Source of the DNA: JABHVE01 sp047517625
GTDB taxonomy: Bacteria > Pseudomonadota > Alphaproteobacteria > UBA2966 > CAIVPW01
Length of the DNA: 6,538 nucleotides
Assembly: GCA_047517625.1 (NCBI GenBank)
Contig: JAKZSO010000159.1
Coordinates: 1-6,538 of the forward strand
Direction: 5' to 3'
Part shown: positions 1 through 5,185 of the stretch, in pieces
How positions within the stretch are numbered: the stretch's first letter is position 1
Layout: each line of letters begins with the position of its first letter
Notes under the pieces: generated by a model
What the model was told of the DNA's origin: nothing
Database searches by the model: none
What the model saw: the letters and a program-made list of their open reading frames with translations, nothing else
Made by a program: the position numbers and the translations under genes

Positions 1-666
1 GTGCCAAGCGGCGGCATGGTGCATGTTCGCTATCAGGCGGACCCCGAGCAACCGTGGCGTGGCGTCGCGCCGCTGGCGAGTGCTGCGATAGCTGGCCGGT
101 TGAGTGCCGAAACGATGCAGGCGTTGGCCGATGAAGCGTCCGGGCCGCGAGGATCGCTCCTACCGACCCCAGTTGACGGCAATGATCCGACCATCACCAC
201 CTTGAAGGCCGATCTCAAATCCCTTCGCGGCAAAGTCGCACTAGTCGAGAGCACGTCGTCCGGGTGGGCGGCGGACGGATCGCAGTCGAGGCCAAAAGGC
301 GATTGGGAAAGCAGACGTATGGGAGCGGCACCAGGCGCCGCCCTGATCGCGCAAGCCGAGATGGCGTCACGCGAAGTGTACAGCGCTTGTGGTATCCCGC
401 TCTCGGTCGTGACCGAAGCCGAAGGCACCGGACAAAGGGAAGGCTACCGCCGCTTGATGCACGCGACGATTGCCCCGCTGGGGCGGATCGTTTCAGAGGA
501 ACTGAGCGCGAAATTCGAGGCTGACATTTCGCTGTCATTCGAGTCGCTGTTCAGTGCCGATCTCGCGGGCAGGGCAAGGGCGTTTCAGTCGCTTGTCGGC
601 GGCGGTATGGACCCCGGCAAAGCGGCGTCGCTCGCCGGGCTCATGACCATGGAGGACGAAAGTTGA
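1..666 (+). CDS. Phage portal protein, HK97 type, C-terminal part (5' end outside window)
   Basis: The frame is open from the first base and ends with TGA at 664-666. The 221 visible residues look like the C-terminal half of an HK97-family portal protein, the dodecameric ring at the capsid vertex through which DNA is packaged. Recognisable stretches are MVHVRY near the left edge, KADLKSLRGKVALVEST (residues about 69-85), the ACGIPLSVVTEAEGTGQREG segment (about 129-148) and the tail helix RARAFQSLVGGGMDPGKAA (about 191-209). The GTG at position 1 is in frame, but family portals are longer than this, so it is probably an internal Val codon and the gene begins upstream. The stop overlaps the TTG start of the next gene, and a GGAGG at 651-655 inside this gene serves that start. 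The identification rests on remembered family sequence patterns, not on a search. Confidence 0.85.
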   Translation: MPSGGMVHVRYQADPEQPWRGVAPLASAAIAGRLSAETMQALADEASGPRGSLLPTPVDGNDPTITTLKADLKSLRGKVALVESTSSGWAADGSQSRPKGDWESRRMGAAPGAALIAQAEMASREVYSACGIPLSVVTEAEGTGQREGYRRLMHATIAPLGRIVSEELSAKFEADISLSFESLFSADLAGRARAFQSLVGGGMDPGKAASLAGLMTMEDES

Positions 667-857
667 ACACTGGCAAACCAAGGCAGACGCGCTGCAAAAT
701 CATGGGATGCGATGGCGTGCACCGCCACATCCGCCGTGGGCTTTGTCCGAAGCATTATTTCCGATGGCGAGTGCACGGCAATCCGCACACCAAATTAGTC
801 CGGCAACCCCGGGCCAAAATGGTCCGGGGCGTCATGAACATGGAGGCCGAAAACTAA
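663..857 (+). CDS. Small zinc-binding module protein (single Cys/His module)
   Basis: A 64-residue basic protein starting at TTG 663, which overlaps the portal stop as TTGA. A GGAGG at 651-655 lies seven bases before the start and decides it. It contains C11-x4-C16-x11-C28-x2-H31, followed by the YFRWRVHGNP stretch. This is the short Cys/His module (form C-x4-C...RG-x-C-x2-HY-x-RW-x3-G-D/N-P) often seen in phage proteins, where it commonly sits in front of an HNH nuclease domain. Here it stands alone; no HNH motif follows. A DNA- or RNA-binding zinc ribbon is a reasonable inference, but the function is unknown. It is translationally coupled to the portal gene upstream and to its paralogue downstream (TAATG overlap at 855-859). 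Its C-terminal codons also contain a strong hairpin at 807-829. Confidence 0.75.
   Translation: MNTGKPRQTRCKIMGCDGVHRHIRRGLCPKHYFRWRVHGNPHTKLVRQPRAKMVRGVMNMEAEN
807..829. repeat. Dispersed hairpin with the GCCAAAATGGT core, inside the first zinc-module gene
   Basis: A 10-bp stem is formed by CCCCGGGCCA (807-816) and TGGTCCGGGG (820-829) around an AAA loop, with one G-T wobble. The central 15 bases (811-825) are identical to 5073-5087 in the hairpin array between the HNH and capsid genes, about 4.3 kb away. It lies inside codons for the RQPRAKMVRG stretch. It has no T-tract, so it is not a typical intrinsic terminator. Confidence 0.75.
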
Positions 858-1132
858 TGGCGGCACAACCACCGAGGCTGACAACGTGCAAAATTCCTGG
901 ATGCGGCGAGGCGCCTAAAATTCGGCGGGGCTGGTGCCCCAAGCACTACATGCGATGGCGCAGGAACGGCGATCCGCTTGAAGCGAGGGTCCCCAGCGAG
1001 TGCACGATTGCGGGCTGTGGCCAACCGCACCACGCGCGGGGCTATTGCGACCGTCATTACCGCCAACGCGGTCCACTGAATAGGAAATCTCCGAGTACCT
1101 TGCAGCTGATTCCCGACAAAGCCAGGGCGTGA
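857..1132 (+). CDS. Small zinc-binding protein with two tandem Cys/His modules
   Basis: A 91-residue protein starting at ATG 857, whose A is the last base of the preceding stop codon. A GGAGG at 842-846, ten bases upstream, supports this start, although the frame is open further 5'. It carries two copies of the module: C11-x4-C16-x10-C27-x2-H30 followed by YMRWRRNGDP, and C49-x4-C54-x9-C64-x2-H67 followed by YRQRGP. It is therefore a paralogue of the upstream gene with an internal duplication. No HNH or other catalytic motif follows; the last 20 residues are plain. Nucleic-acid binding is inferred from the module and basic charge. The cellular or phage role is unknown. It ends the portal-linked run of overlapping genes; a 474-base gap follows. 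Confidence 0.78.
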   Translation: MAAQPPRLTTCKIPGCGEAPKIRRGWCPKHYMRWRRNGDPLEARVPSECTIAGCGQPHHARGYCDRHYRQRGPLNRKSPSTLQLIPDKARA

Positions 1133-1337
1133 TTACGTCTCAGTTAGCAGATCACAGCTTGGGCCGGCATTTCACATCCGTACATTGTAGGACCATGCGT
1201 TTTTTAGCGTCAGGCTGGCGGCGCTTCGCCCACTGACCGGCGCCTTGCCTCGTGTGGTACGGGTAGGCGAGGCGATAGAAAATTCGGCCAGTTTGGGCCC
1301 GAAGCCAAACGTGAAAATGCGGTCGATTTGTGGCCAC

Positions 1338-1426
1338 GTTTGCAATAGACAAGGCGCGGCGATTTGCTGCCACGATTTACAATTGACAATGTAAGGGCTG
1401 GCGGCCTGGCATTGTCAATTGCAAAT
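1338..1426. promoter_or_regulatory. Three-copy 17-bp motif, likely operator or iteron-like binding sites
   Basis: Three near-identical 17-mers occur. Copy 1 is GTTTGCAATAGACAAGG (1338-1354, +). Copy 2 is ATTTACAATTGACAATG (1375-1391, +). Copy 3 is ATTTGCAATTGACAATG read on the minus strand (1426-1410). Copies 2 and 3 differ at one base. The repeat between copies 1 and 2 extends upstream: CGATTTG followed by a TG...CCACG block at 1324-1337 recurs at 1360-1374, giving a direct period of about 36-37 bp. Two direct copies plus one inverted copy is a layout typical of operators or iterons. The binding protein is unknown; the zinc-module proteins and the DUF3102-like protein next door are possible candidates only by position. 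Confidence 0.6.
1380..1421. repeat. Perfect 12-bp inverted repeat (hairpin I)
   Basis: CAATTGACAATG (1380-1391) and CATTGTCAATTG (1410-1421) are perfect reverse complements around an 18-base spacer. After one mismatch the pairing resumes for four more bases outward (1375-1378 with 1423-1426). The arms are the facing halves of motif copies 2 and 3. The right arm overlaps the next hairpin, so the two cannot form together. Confidence 0.75.
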
Positions 1427-1436
1427 GCCAGGCCGC
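1401..1436. repeat. Perfect 13-bp GC-rich inverted repeat (hairpin II)
   Basis: GCGGCCTGGCATT (1401-1413) and AATGCCAGGCCGC (1424-1436) pair perfectly around a 10-base loop that itself contains the palindrome CAATTG. No T-tract follows. It competes with hairpin I for bases 1410-1421, so the pair could act as a switch in RNA, or as overlapping protein sites in DNA. Confidence 0.75.
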
Positions 1437-1464
1437 ATGGTACGCCAAGCGGCTTTGCCGTCCG

Positions 1465-1608
1465 CATTGGGCGGCCCGACACCACATCTTGCGTTTTTGA
1501 TTTGGTTGTGCACAAATAACCGGAGCCGGGAGCAATGACGCCCCCGGCTCTGCTGTAACGGAATTCCAACGTTCCGCGACGGCGACGCAACCCAAGGCCT
1601 GAACCCTT
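1465..1608 (+). repeat. Leader-like repeat, copy 1, ending at the DUF3102-like start codon
   Basis: This segment shares ordered identical blocks with 2325-2472: CATTGG (1465 / 2325), ATCTTG (1486 / 2345), CCGGAG (1520 / 2384), GCAAT then CGCCCCCGGC (1539 / 2397), CGACGGCG (1577 / 2445), and CAACCCA followed by GG and TGAACCCT at the end. It also has its own hairpin, GAGCCGGG (1523-1530) with CCCGGCTC (1543-1550), carrying GCAAT in the loop. The collinear blocks and similar total length indicate a duplicated non-coding sequence rather than chance. Confidence 0.6.
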
Positions 1609-2272
1609 GAATCACCCAAAGAATTTACCCCAAACCAGCGCCGGAAGTCACGCGACTTCGCGCAACATATCGTTTTCGGTGCTCTCCGACGAGAATCTTG
1701 ACCGCAAGATTGCTCAATTAAATCAAAGTGTTGACGCCGCGCTTGCGGATCATAAGACCGCCGAGCGAAGCGCAGTCGAAGACGCCTGGGCACTGGGGCA
1801 GCACCTTGTCGAAAAGAAAAACCGCCTGAAGCACGGCGAGTTTTTGCCTTGGCTGGCAACAACCGGGATCGCGGACTCAACCGCCAACGAATTTATGATG
1901 CTGGCCCGTCAAATCACCAGCGTCGGTGATTTGGGAGTGTCTATTCGGTCGTCTATCCGTGGGCTCAAACCGCCGCCCCAGCCAGCCGCCGCCCTGCCTG
2001 TGCCTGCCGAGGTCGATCCCGCCACAATCATTTCAGGTCTTGAAGCCGATCTTGCCGCCGCCGAAGAACGCACCGCGATCATGGAAGAGGCCGCCGACCC
2101 GAAAAGCCGGAAGGCGATCGACAAGCTCAACAACCAAGCCGAACTTGTTCGAACGCTCAAAGCGTCTGTCGGCAACTGGCAAAGCAAACACGCCGACGCG
2201 GTGCGAGAAATCAAAGCGCTCAAACGTCGCTGCAAAGCGCTTGAACTGGCGAATTCACGGCAATCCGTGTGA
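1607..2272 (+). CDS. DUF3102-like phage protein with C-terminal coiled coil
   Basis: A 221-residue protein, taken from TTG 1607 as the furthest upstream in-frame start; an AAGG ten bases before it is a weak ribosome site, and a GTG at codon 25 is an alternative. Residues about 59-100 carry AWALGQHLVEKKNRLKHGEF followed by LPWL, then STANEFMMLA. This matches the pattern of the DUF3102 family (a helix ending in HG-x-F-x-PWL, then a second helix shaped like helix-turn-helix), found in phage and plasmid proteins and of no settled function. Residues 118-138 are Pro/Ala-rich linker. Residues about 139-215 are a heptad-rich helix ending very basic (EIKALKRRCKALE), a likely coiled coil that could also bind nucleic acid. 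It is flanked by copies of the same leader repeat. DNA-binding or regulation is inference. Confidence 0.7.
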   Translation: MNHPKNLPQTSAGSHATSRNISFSVLSDENLDRKIAQLNQSVDAALADHKTAERSAVEDAWALGQHLVEKKNRLKHGEFLPWLATTGIADSTANEFMMLARQITSVGDLGVSIRSSIRGLKPPPQPAAALPVPAEVDPATIISGLEADLAAAEERTAIMEEAADPKSRKAIDKLNNQAELVRTLKASVGNWQSKHADAVREIKALKRRCKALELANSRQSV

Positions 2273-2299
2273 GCACTGGCCAATTCCCGGCGATTGGCG
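2246..2299 (+). repeat. Imperfect 30-bp-period tandem duplication across a stop codon
   Basis: The block starting CTGGCGAATTCACGGCAATC (2246) recurs as CTGGCCAATTCCCGGCGATT (2276), exactly 30 bases later and in the same frame. About 17 of 22 bases match. The stop TGA at 2270-2272 lies between the copies, so the last residues LANSR are repeated in the sequence beyond the stop. This looks like a small duplication at the 3' end of the DUF3102-like gene. Confidence 0.5.
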
Positions 2300-2324
2300 A
2301 CAAGGCCACGGTCATATGGTGGCC

Positions 2325-2472
2325 CATTGGACCGGGCGCACAATATCTTGTATGCGGCACCGCCCTGGGCTAAAACTAAGAGACCGGAGGCAATACCGCC
2401 CCCGGCCAATTTTAGTCTCGGTTTCAGACTCCAAAGGTCCGAGCCGACGGCGCAACCCAGGATTGAACCCTG
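2325..2472 (+). repeat. Leader-like repeat, copy 2 (no gene behind it)
   Basis: Diverged copy of 1465-1608 with the same blocks in the same order. The hairpin position is kept: CCGG at 2384-2387 and CCGG at 2402-2405 with GCAAT and further G/C between, enclosed by GAGAC (2380-2384) and GTCTC (2415-2419) as an alternative outer stem. The 3' end (CGCAACCCAGGATTGAACCC, 2451-2470) matches the sequence just before the start of the DUF3102-like gene, but no recognisable coding sequence follows here. Either a gene was lost, or the element works independently of one. Confidence 0.55.
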
Positions 2473-3040
2473 TTTTGCTGAACGAATCTAACCCACATCG
2501 GCACAGAATTGCGAGGGCGAATTTTCGTCCCGACCTGGGGCCAGAGGCGCTCGCTCAATCCGGGCGTGGGTTCGCTTCGCGTGGCTCAAGCGCTCACGCG
2601 AACCCCCACCCTGTCACCGAGTTTCCATCAACCAACAAAAAAAGCCGGGGCCGGTACGCACGGCCCGTGACGCGCCCTCTTGGGGCGATAGAACCAAATA
2701 CCAAGAGCCGAGGCCGTTGCGGGCCGAGGCGGAATTCCGGGCTCTGGTCGAAACCCGACCCTCGCGGCTTGCTACCGCGTAGACATTCCATCCCGGTGCT
2801 CATTCAGGTTCGGATGAGATTGCTAGGCAAAGCCGTAAGGGCAGCGCACGAAGGGGATTGACCCCCCGTTTGTGGCTCCGCTGTGTCGGCGGAGAAAGGG
2901 TACCAAGTACGCGCCACCGCCCGAACGGTGGTCCCCATGGTCAGGGGCAACAGGTAAGGCTTGCGTGCCTGCCTAGAGCGGAAAGGGTTACCGGTTTGTC
3001 TGAACCATAGCAAGAGGAAAACACTGAAAGGATTGAAGTT
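2473..3040. other. Hairpin-dense non-coding stretch upstream of the terminase genes
   Basis: No convincing gene is seen. The long open frames crossing it translate to Arg/Pro-rich, motif-free sequence, and the 15-codon frame at 2814-2861 is too short to judge. Inverted repeats are frequent: TTCGCGTG/CACGCGAA (2576-2583, 2595-2602), CGCCC/GGGCG (2673-2677, 2683-2687), AGAGCC/GGCTCT (2704-2709, 2740-2745), GGTCG/CGACC (2746-2750, 2756-2760), CTCATTC/GGATGAG (2799-2805, 2812-2818, one wobble), GGGG/CCCC (2853-2856, 2862-2865), CTCCGC/GCGGAG (2876-2881, 2889-2894), CCACCG/CGGTGG (2914-2919, 2926-2931) and CCCC/GGGG (2933-2936, 2944-2947). A structured RNA is possible, as is a packaging or regulatory site. 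It matches no RNA family I recognise, and no tRNA can be folded from it. Confidence 0.45.
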
Positions 3041-3208
3041 ATGTTGGTGAAAAAGGACAAGGTGAAAGACGTGCTCATGGGCATGGTCGAGGATACTTCG
3101 CTGGCGACGTTCTTCCGTTTGGAAGCCGCTCGGTTGCTGCTGGCATCTGAGATCTCCAACCATTTCCAGGCCGTCGGGCGGCCAGGGCCGCAGCAAGAGG
3201 CCGAATGA
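3041..3208 (+). CDS. Small unknown protein (55 residues) upstream of the large terminase
   Basis: The open frame runs ATG 3041 to TGA 3206-3208. An AAAGGA at 3027-3032, eight bases upstream, is a good ribosome site. The product begins MLVKKDKVKDVLMGMVEDTS and continues with an amphipathic stretch, TFFRLEAARLLLASEISNHF (residues 23-42 or so), then a short polar tail. It looks like a soluble helical protein with no Cys motif, signal or membrane segment. I do not recognise it. Its place, 70 bases before the large terminase, is where a small terminase subunit usually lies, but it is much shorter than known ones and has no visible helix-turn-helix. Its stop overlaps a 17-codon frame (3205-3258) that is probably not a gene. 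Confidence 0.6.
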   Translation: MLVKKDKVKDVLMGMVEDTSLATFFRLEAARLLLASEISNHFQAVGRPGPQQEAE

Positions 3209-3278
3209 CCCCGTGGGACCCTGCTGCACTTTCGACCGCGAGGGCCAATCAACGCTAGGGGTCTGCTCTGTGTAAGTC

Positions 3279-4703
3279 ATGCTTCAACTAGAACCCTTTC
3301 AGATCAAATTCTTGACCGCCGCGACGGCGCCGGGGACGCACCTTGCGGCTCTGAGTCTGCCTAGAGGCAACGGCAAATCCCGGCTTGCCGCGCACCTCGT
3401 GGAGAGAATTCTAACGCCGTCCGATGCACTATTCCGGCCCGGCACCGAGTCGGTCCTATGCGCCGCCAGCATCGAGCAAGCCCGGATCGTTTATCGCTTT
3501 GCCCGGGCAGAACTGGAAGGGCTTGGCGGATACCGCTTCATTGATTCTGCCACCCGGGCAGCGATCTTGCACAAGGCCACCAACACACGGTTGAGGGTGC
3601 TGGGCTCGAACGGAAAAACCGCTTTCGGCCTAGTGGGTTGCCCCTGGGTCATTGCCGACGAACCAGGATCATGGGAAGTCACCGGCGGGCAGCTACTCTT
3701 TGACGCAATCGAAACAGCAAAAGGCAAACCCGGCTCGCCGTTGCGGTCCTTGTACATCGGAACTCTGTCACCGGCGACGGCTGGATGGTGGCACGAACTG
3801 GCCCTGGGCAAGTCCGGGCAAGGGCGCGCCATCAAATGTCTGCAAGGTGATAGGAGCAAATGGGACGACTGGCGTGAGGTCCGCCGCGTCAATCCGTTGA
3901 CAAGAATATCGCCTGAATTCCGCAAACAGCTACGGGGCGAACTGAAAGCGGCCATCGCCGACTCTCGGCTCAAGGCCCGGTTCATGAGTTATCGTCTGAA
4001 CCTGCCAAGCGCCGACGAAGCCACGATGTTGCTGACCGTGGACGATTTCGAACAAATGGCAAGCCGGGAAGTCGCCGACCGGCGAGGGCGTCCCATCGTG
4101 GCGATTGACTTGGGCGGCGGCCGGGCATGGAGCGCGGCAACGGCGATATGGCAATCGGGCCGCGTCGAGGCGCTGGCCATCGCGCCCGGCATACCGGATA
4201 TCGACACTCAGGAAGACCGCGACCAAGTGGCACGCGGCACCTATGCCCGCCTGCTCGAAACCGGACGGCTTCGCATGGCGCATGGGCTTCGCGTACAGCC
4301 ACCGGCGGCGCTCATGGCCGCCATCACTGAAGCCTGGGGCGAACCCGAATTGATTGTCTGCGACCGGTTCCGGTTTGGTGAACTGAAGGATTGCGTCAAC
4401 GGAACGCAGGTCGTGCCGCGCGTTAGTAGGTGGTCCGAGGCGGGCGACGATATTCGCTCGCTGCGTCGGCTCGTGAAGGACGGCCCGCTGTCCGTGGAGG
4501 AAACTTCGCGGCCACTGTTGGCGGCCAGTCTGTCCGTTGCGATGGTGAAAAACGACGATCAAGGCAACACTCGGCTCACTAAGAAAGCGTCGAACAACAC
4601 CAGCCGCGATGACGTGGCCGCCGCGCTCGTGCTTGGAGCGGGCGTCTTCCAACGGTCGCGGGCAAAGCCCAAGCGAGCAGGTGCATACCTTGGCACGACT
4701 TAA
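3279..4703 (+). CDS. terL: Phage terminase large subunit
   Basis: A 474-residue packaging motor: an N-terminal ATPase drives DNA into the prohead and a C-terminal nuclease cuts the concatemer. The Walker A is PRGNGKS (28-34) and the Walker B is VIADEPG with D127 and E128 as the acidic pair. The probable motif III/coupling segment is GTLSP (161-165). The RNase H-like nuclease shows D277 in VAIDLGG, D362 in LIVCDRFRFGE and D444/D445 in TSRDDVAAALVLGAG, so all three acidic positions are present. Length is ordinary or slightly short for the Terminase_1-type family, because the protein opens directly at the LEPFQIKFL motif. ATG 3279 is the only plausible start: an in-frame TAA lies at 3273-3275. 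No good ribosome site precedes it; the nearest AGGGG ends 17 bases upstream. The 3' end overlaps the HNH gene. Confidence 0.93.
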   Translation: MLQLEPFQIKFLTAATAPGTHLAALSLPRGNGKSRLAAHLVERILTPSDALFRPGTESVLCAASIEQARIVYRFARAELEGLGGYRFIDSATRAAILHKATNTRLRVLGSNGKTAFGLVGCPWVIADEPGSWEVTGGQLLFDAIETAKGKPGSPLRSLYIGTLSPATAGWWHELALGKSGQGRAIKCLQGDRSKWDDWREVRRVNPLTRISPEFRKQLRGELKAAIADSRLKARFMSYRLNLPSADEATMLLTVDDFEQMASREVADRRGRPIVAIDLGGGRAWSAATAIWQSGRVEALAIAPGIPDIDTQEDRDQVARGTYARLLETGRLRMAHGLRVQPPAALMAAITEAWGEPELIVCDRFRFGELKDCVNGTQVVPRVSRWSEAGDDIRSLRRLVKDGPLSVEETSRPLLAASLSVAMVKNDDQGNTRLTKKASNNTSRDDVAAALVLGAGVFQRSRAKPKRAGAYLGTT

Positions 4704-4962
4704 ACACCCTGCCACAACAAACCCGCGCCGGTGGGCGGTGGTACGGCAAGCCGTACTGAGCCGCGACGGGTTCCGTTGCCGGTCATGCGGCAAGGCCGGA
4801 AGGTTAGAGGTCGATCACATCATCCCGGTGCAGTTCGGTGGTGCTTGGTGGCCCCCCGAGGGGCTTCAAACCTTGTGCCGTGGCTGCCATTTCACCAAGT
4901 CTAGGGCCGACCTTGCCGGGCCTGATCCAGAGCGCGATGCGTGGAGGAATTACAACCCATAA
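4690..4962 (+). CDS. HNH endonuclease-like protein, terminase-associated
   Basis: A 90-residue protein if started at TTG 4690, overlapping the terminase end by 14 bases; GTG 4681, in the same frame, is equally possible. The N-terminus fits other terminase-linked HNH proteins (a short basic lead, then TNPRRWAVVRQAVLSRDGF). The zinc pair is C30-x2-C33, the catalytic region is EVDHIIP with D42-H43, and the second zinc knuckle is LCRGCH (C63, C66, H67). In phages of HK97 type such proteins sit beside the terminase and assist cutting at packaging sites. The central Asn of the HNH signature, usually in a D-x-x-NLQ-x-LC context, is replaced here by Gly (PPEGLQTLC, G58). This could be a tolerated variant or reduced activity. 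The hairpin array starts at the base after the stop codon. Confidence 0.85.
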   Translation: MARLKHPATTNPRRWAVVRQAVLSRDGFRCRSCGKAGRLEVDHIIPVQFGGAWWPPEGLQTLCRGCHFTKSRADLAGPDPERDAWRNYNP

Positions 4963-4986
4963 GGGGGGGTCCATTTTGGCCCCCCC

Positions 4987-5024
4987 CTAGCTAGTGGTTG
5001 TCCCGGGCAAGGTCTACTAGCTAG
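4987..5024. repeat. CTAGCTAG-bounded inverted repeat in the array
   Basis: The spacer between the first and second hairpins is bounded by CTAGCTAGT (4987-4995) and ACTAGCTAG (5016-5024), perfect reverse complements. A small CCCGGG palindrome (5002-5007) lies inside. Four CTAG tetramers in 38 bases is unusual, since CTAG is scarce in many bacterial and phage genomes. Confidence 0.6.
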
Positions 5025-5147
5025 AAAAGGGGTGTCAAAATGATACCCCTTTGGGCGTCTGAGCAAAAAGGGGGGCCAAAATGGTCCCCCTTTTGGCGTC
5101 TGAGCAGAAAGGGGGGTCAAAATGGTCCCCCTCTTCCCCCGCCTTAG
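5025..5147 (+). repeat. 41-bp tandem repeat, three units
   Basis: Units 5025-5065, 5066-5106 and 5107-5147 each begin with an A-rich tract, then G-run, core hairpin, C-run and T-tract. The first two end with the shared linker GGCGTCTGAGCA; the third keeps the hairpin but its linker has diverged. Stems are 5026-5037 with 5041-5052, 5066-5078 with 5082-5094, and 5107-5119 with 5123-5135 (one A-C mismatch). The exact 41-base spacing between loop centres indicates tandem duplication followed by changes that kept pairing. Confidence 0.8.
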
Positions 5148-5173
5148 GGGGGGTGCCATTTTGGCACCCCCCC
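5147..5173. repeat. Fifth array hairpin, inverted orientation
   Basis: A perfect 12-bp stem: seven G then TGCCA (5147-5158) pairs with TGGCA then seven C (5162-5173), loop TTT. It has no flanking A/T tracts, like the first hairpin (4963-4987), which has the same orientation and seven-G arm. The two form a sub-type distinct from the AAA-loop copies. Confidence 0.7.
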
Positions 5174-5185
5174 CTCGCCATCACC

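Larger units (their letters stand above)
1133..1606. other. Non-coding regulatory stretch between zinc-module gene and DUF3102-like gene
   Basis: No convincing gene is seen on either strand; the short open frames here give low-complexity, basic translations with no known motif. The stretch holds a T6 run at 1200-1206 with only a weak stem before it, a GGCG/CGCC hairpin near 1217-1230, the three-copy 17-bp motif (1338-1426), two overlapping hairpins (1380-1436), and the leader-like repeat that reaches the next start codon (1465-1608). No clear sigma-70 promoter is visible; a TTGACA at 1383-1388 lacks a matching -10 box. Confidence 0.6.

Noticed and set aside
2451..2473. T-arm-like sequence on the minus strand (CAGGGTTCAATCCTG) suggesting a tRNA
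   Set aside because: The stem is only four pairs in the wrong register, and no acceptor, D or anticodon arm can be placed around it.
2273..2491. Read-through frame after the DUF3102-like stop, containing ILYAAPPWAKTK, which faintly recalls the DPPW motif of MT-A70 adenine methyltransferases
   Set aside because: The catalytic Asp is Ala, no other methyltransferase motif is seen, and the DNA is better explained as the second copy of the non-coding leader repeat.
1926..2861. A 311-codon + strand open frame crossing the end of the DUF3102-like gene and the non-coding stretch
   Set aside because: Its first third is an out-of-frame shadow of a better-supported gene; the rest is Arg/Pro-rich with no motif, as expected from GC-rich non-coding DNA.
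2473..3040. Group I or group II intron
   Set aside because: No conserved intron core sequences, domain V-like hairpin or intron-encoded protein could be found, and no split gene flanks it.
3205..3258. A 17-codon frame overlapping the 55-residue gene's stop as ATGA
   Set aside because: Too short, no recognised product, and not in the terminase frame; at most a coupling leader.
2804..3280. A 158-codon minus-strand open frame covering the 55-residue gene
   Set aside because: No motif is visible, and it conflicts with the + strand gene that has a good ribosome site and the same orientation as its neighbours.
3930..4793. A 287-codon minus-strand open frame opposite the large terminase
   Set aside because: It lies antisense to a gene with intact ATPase and nuclease motifs and its translation has no domain pattern.
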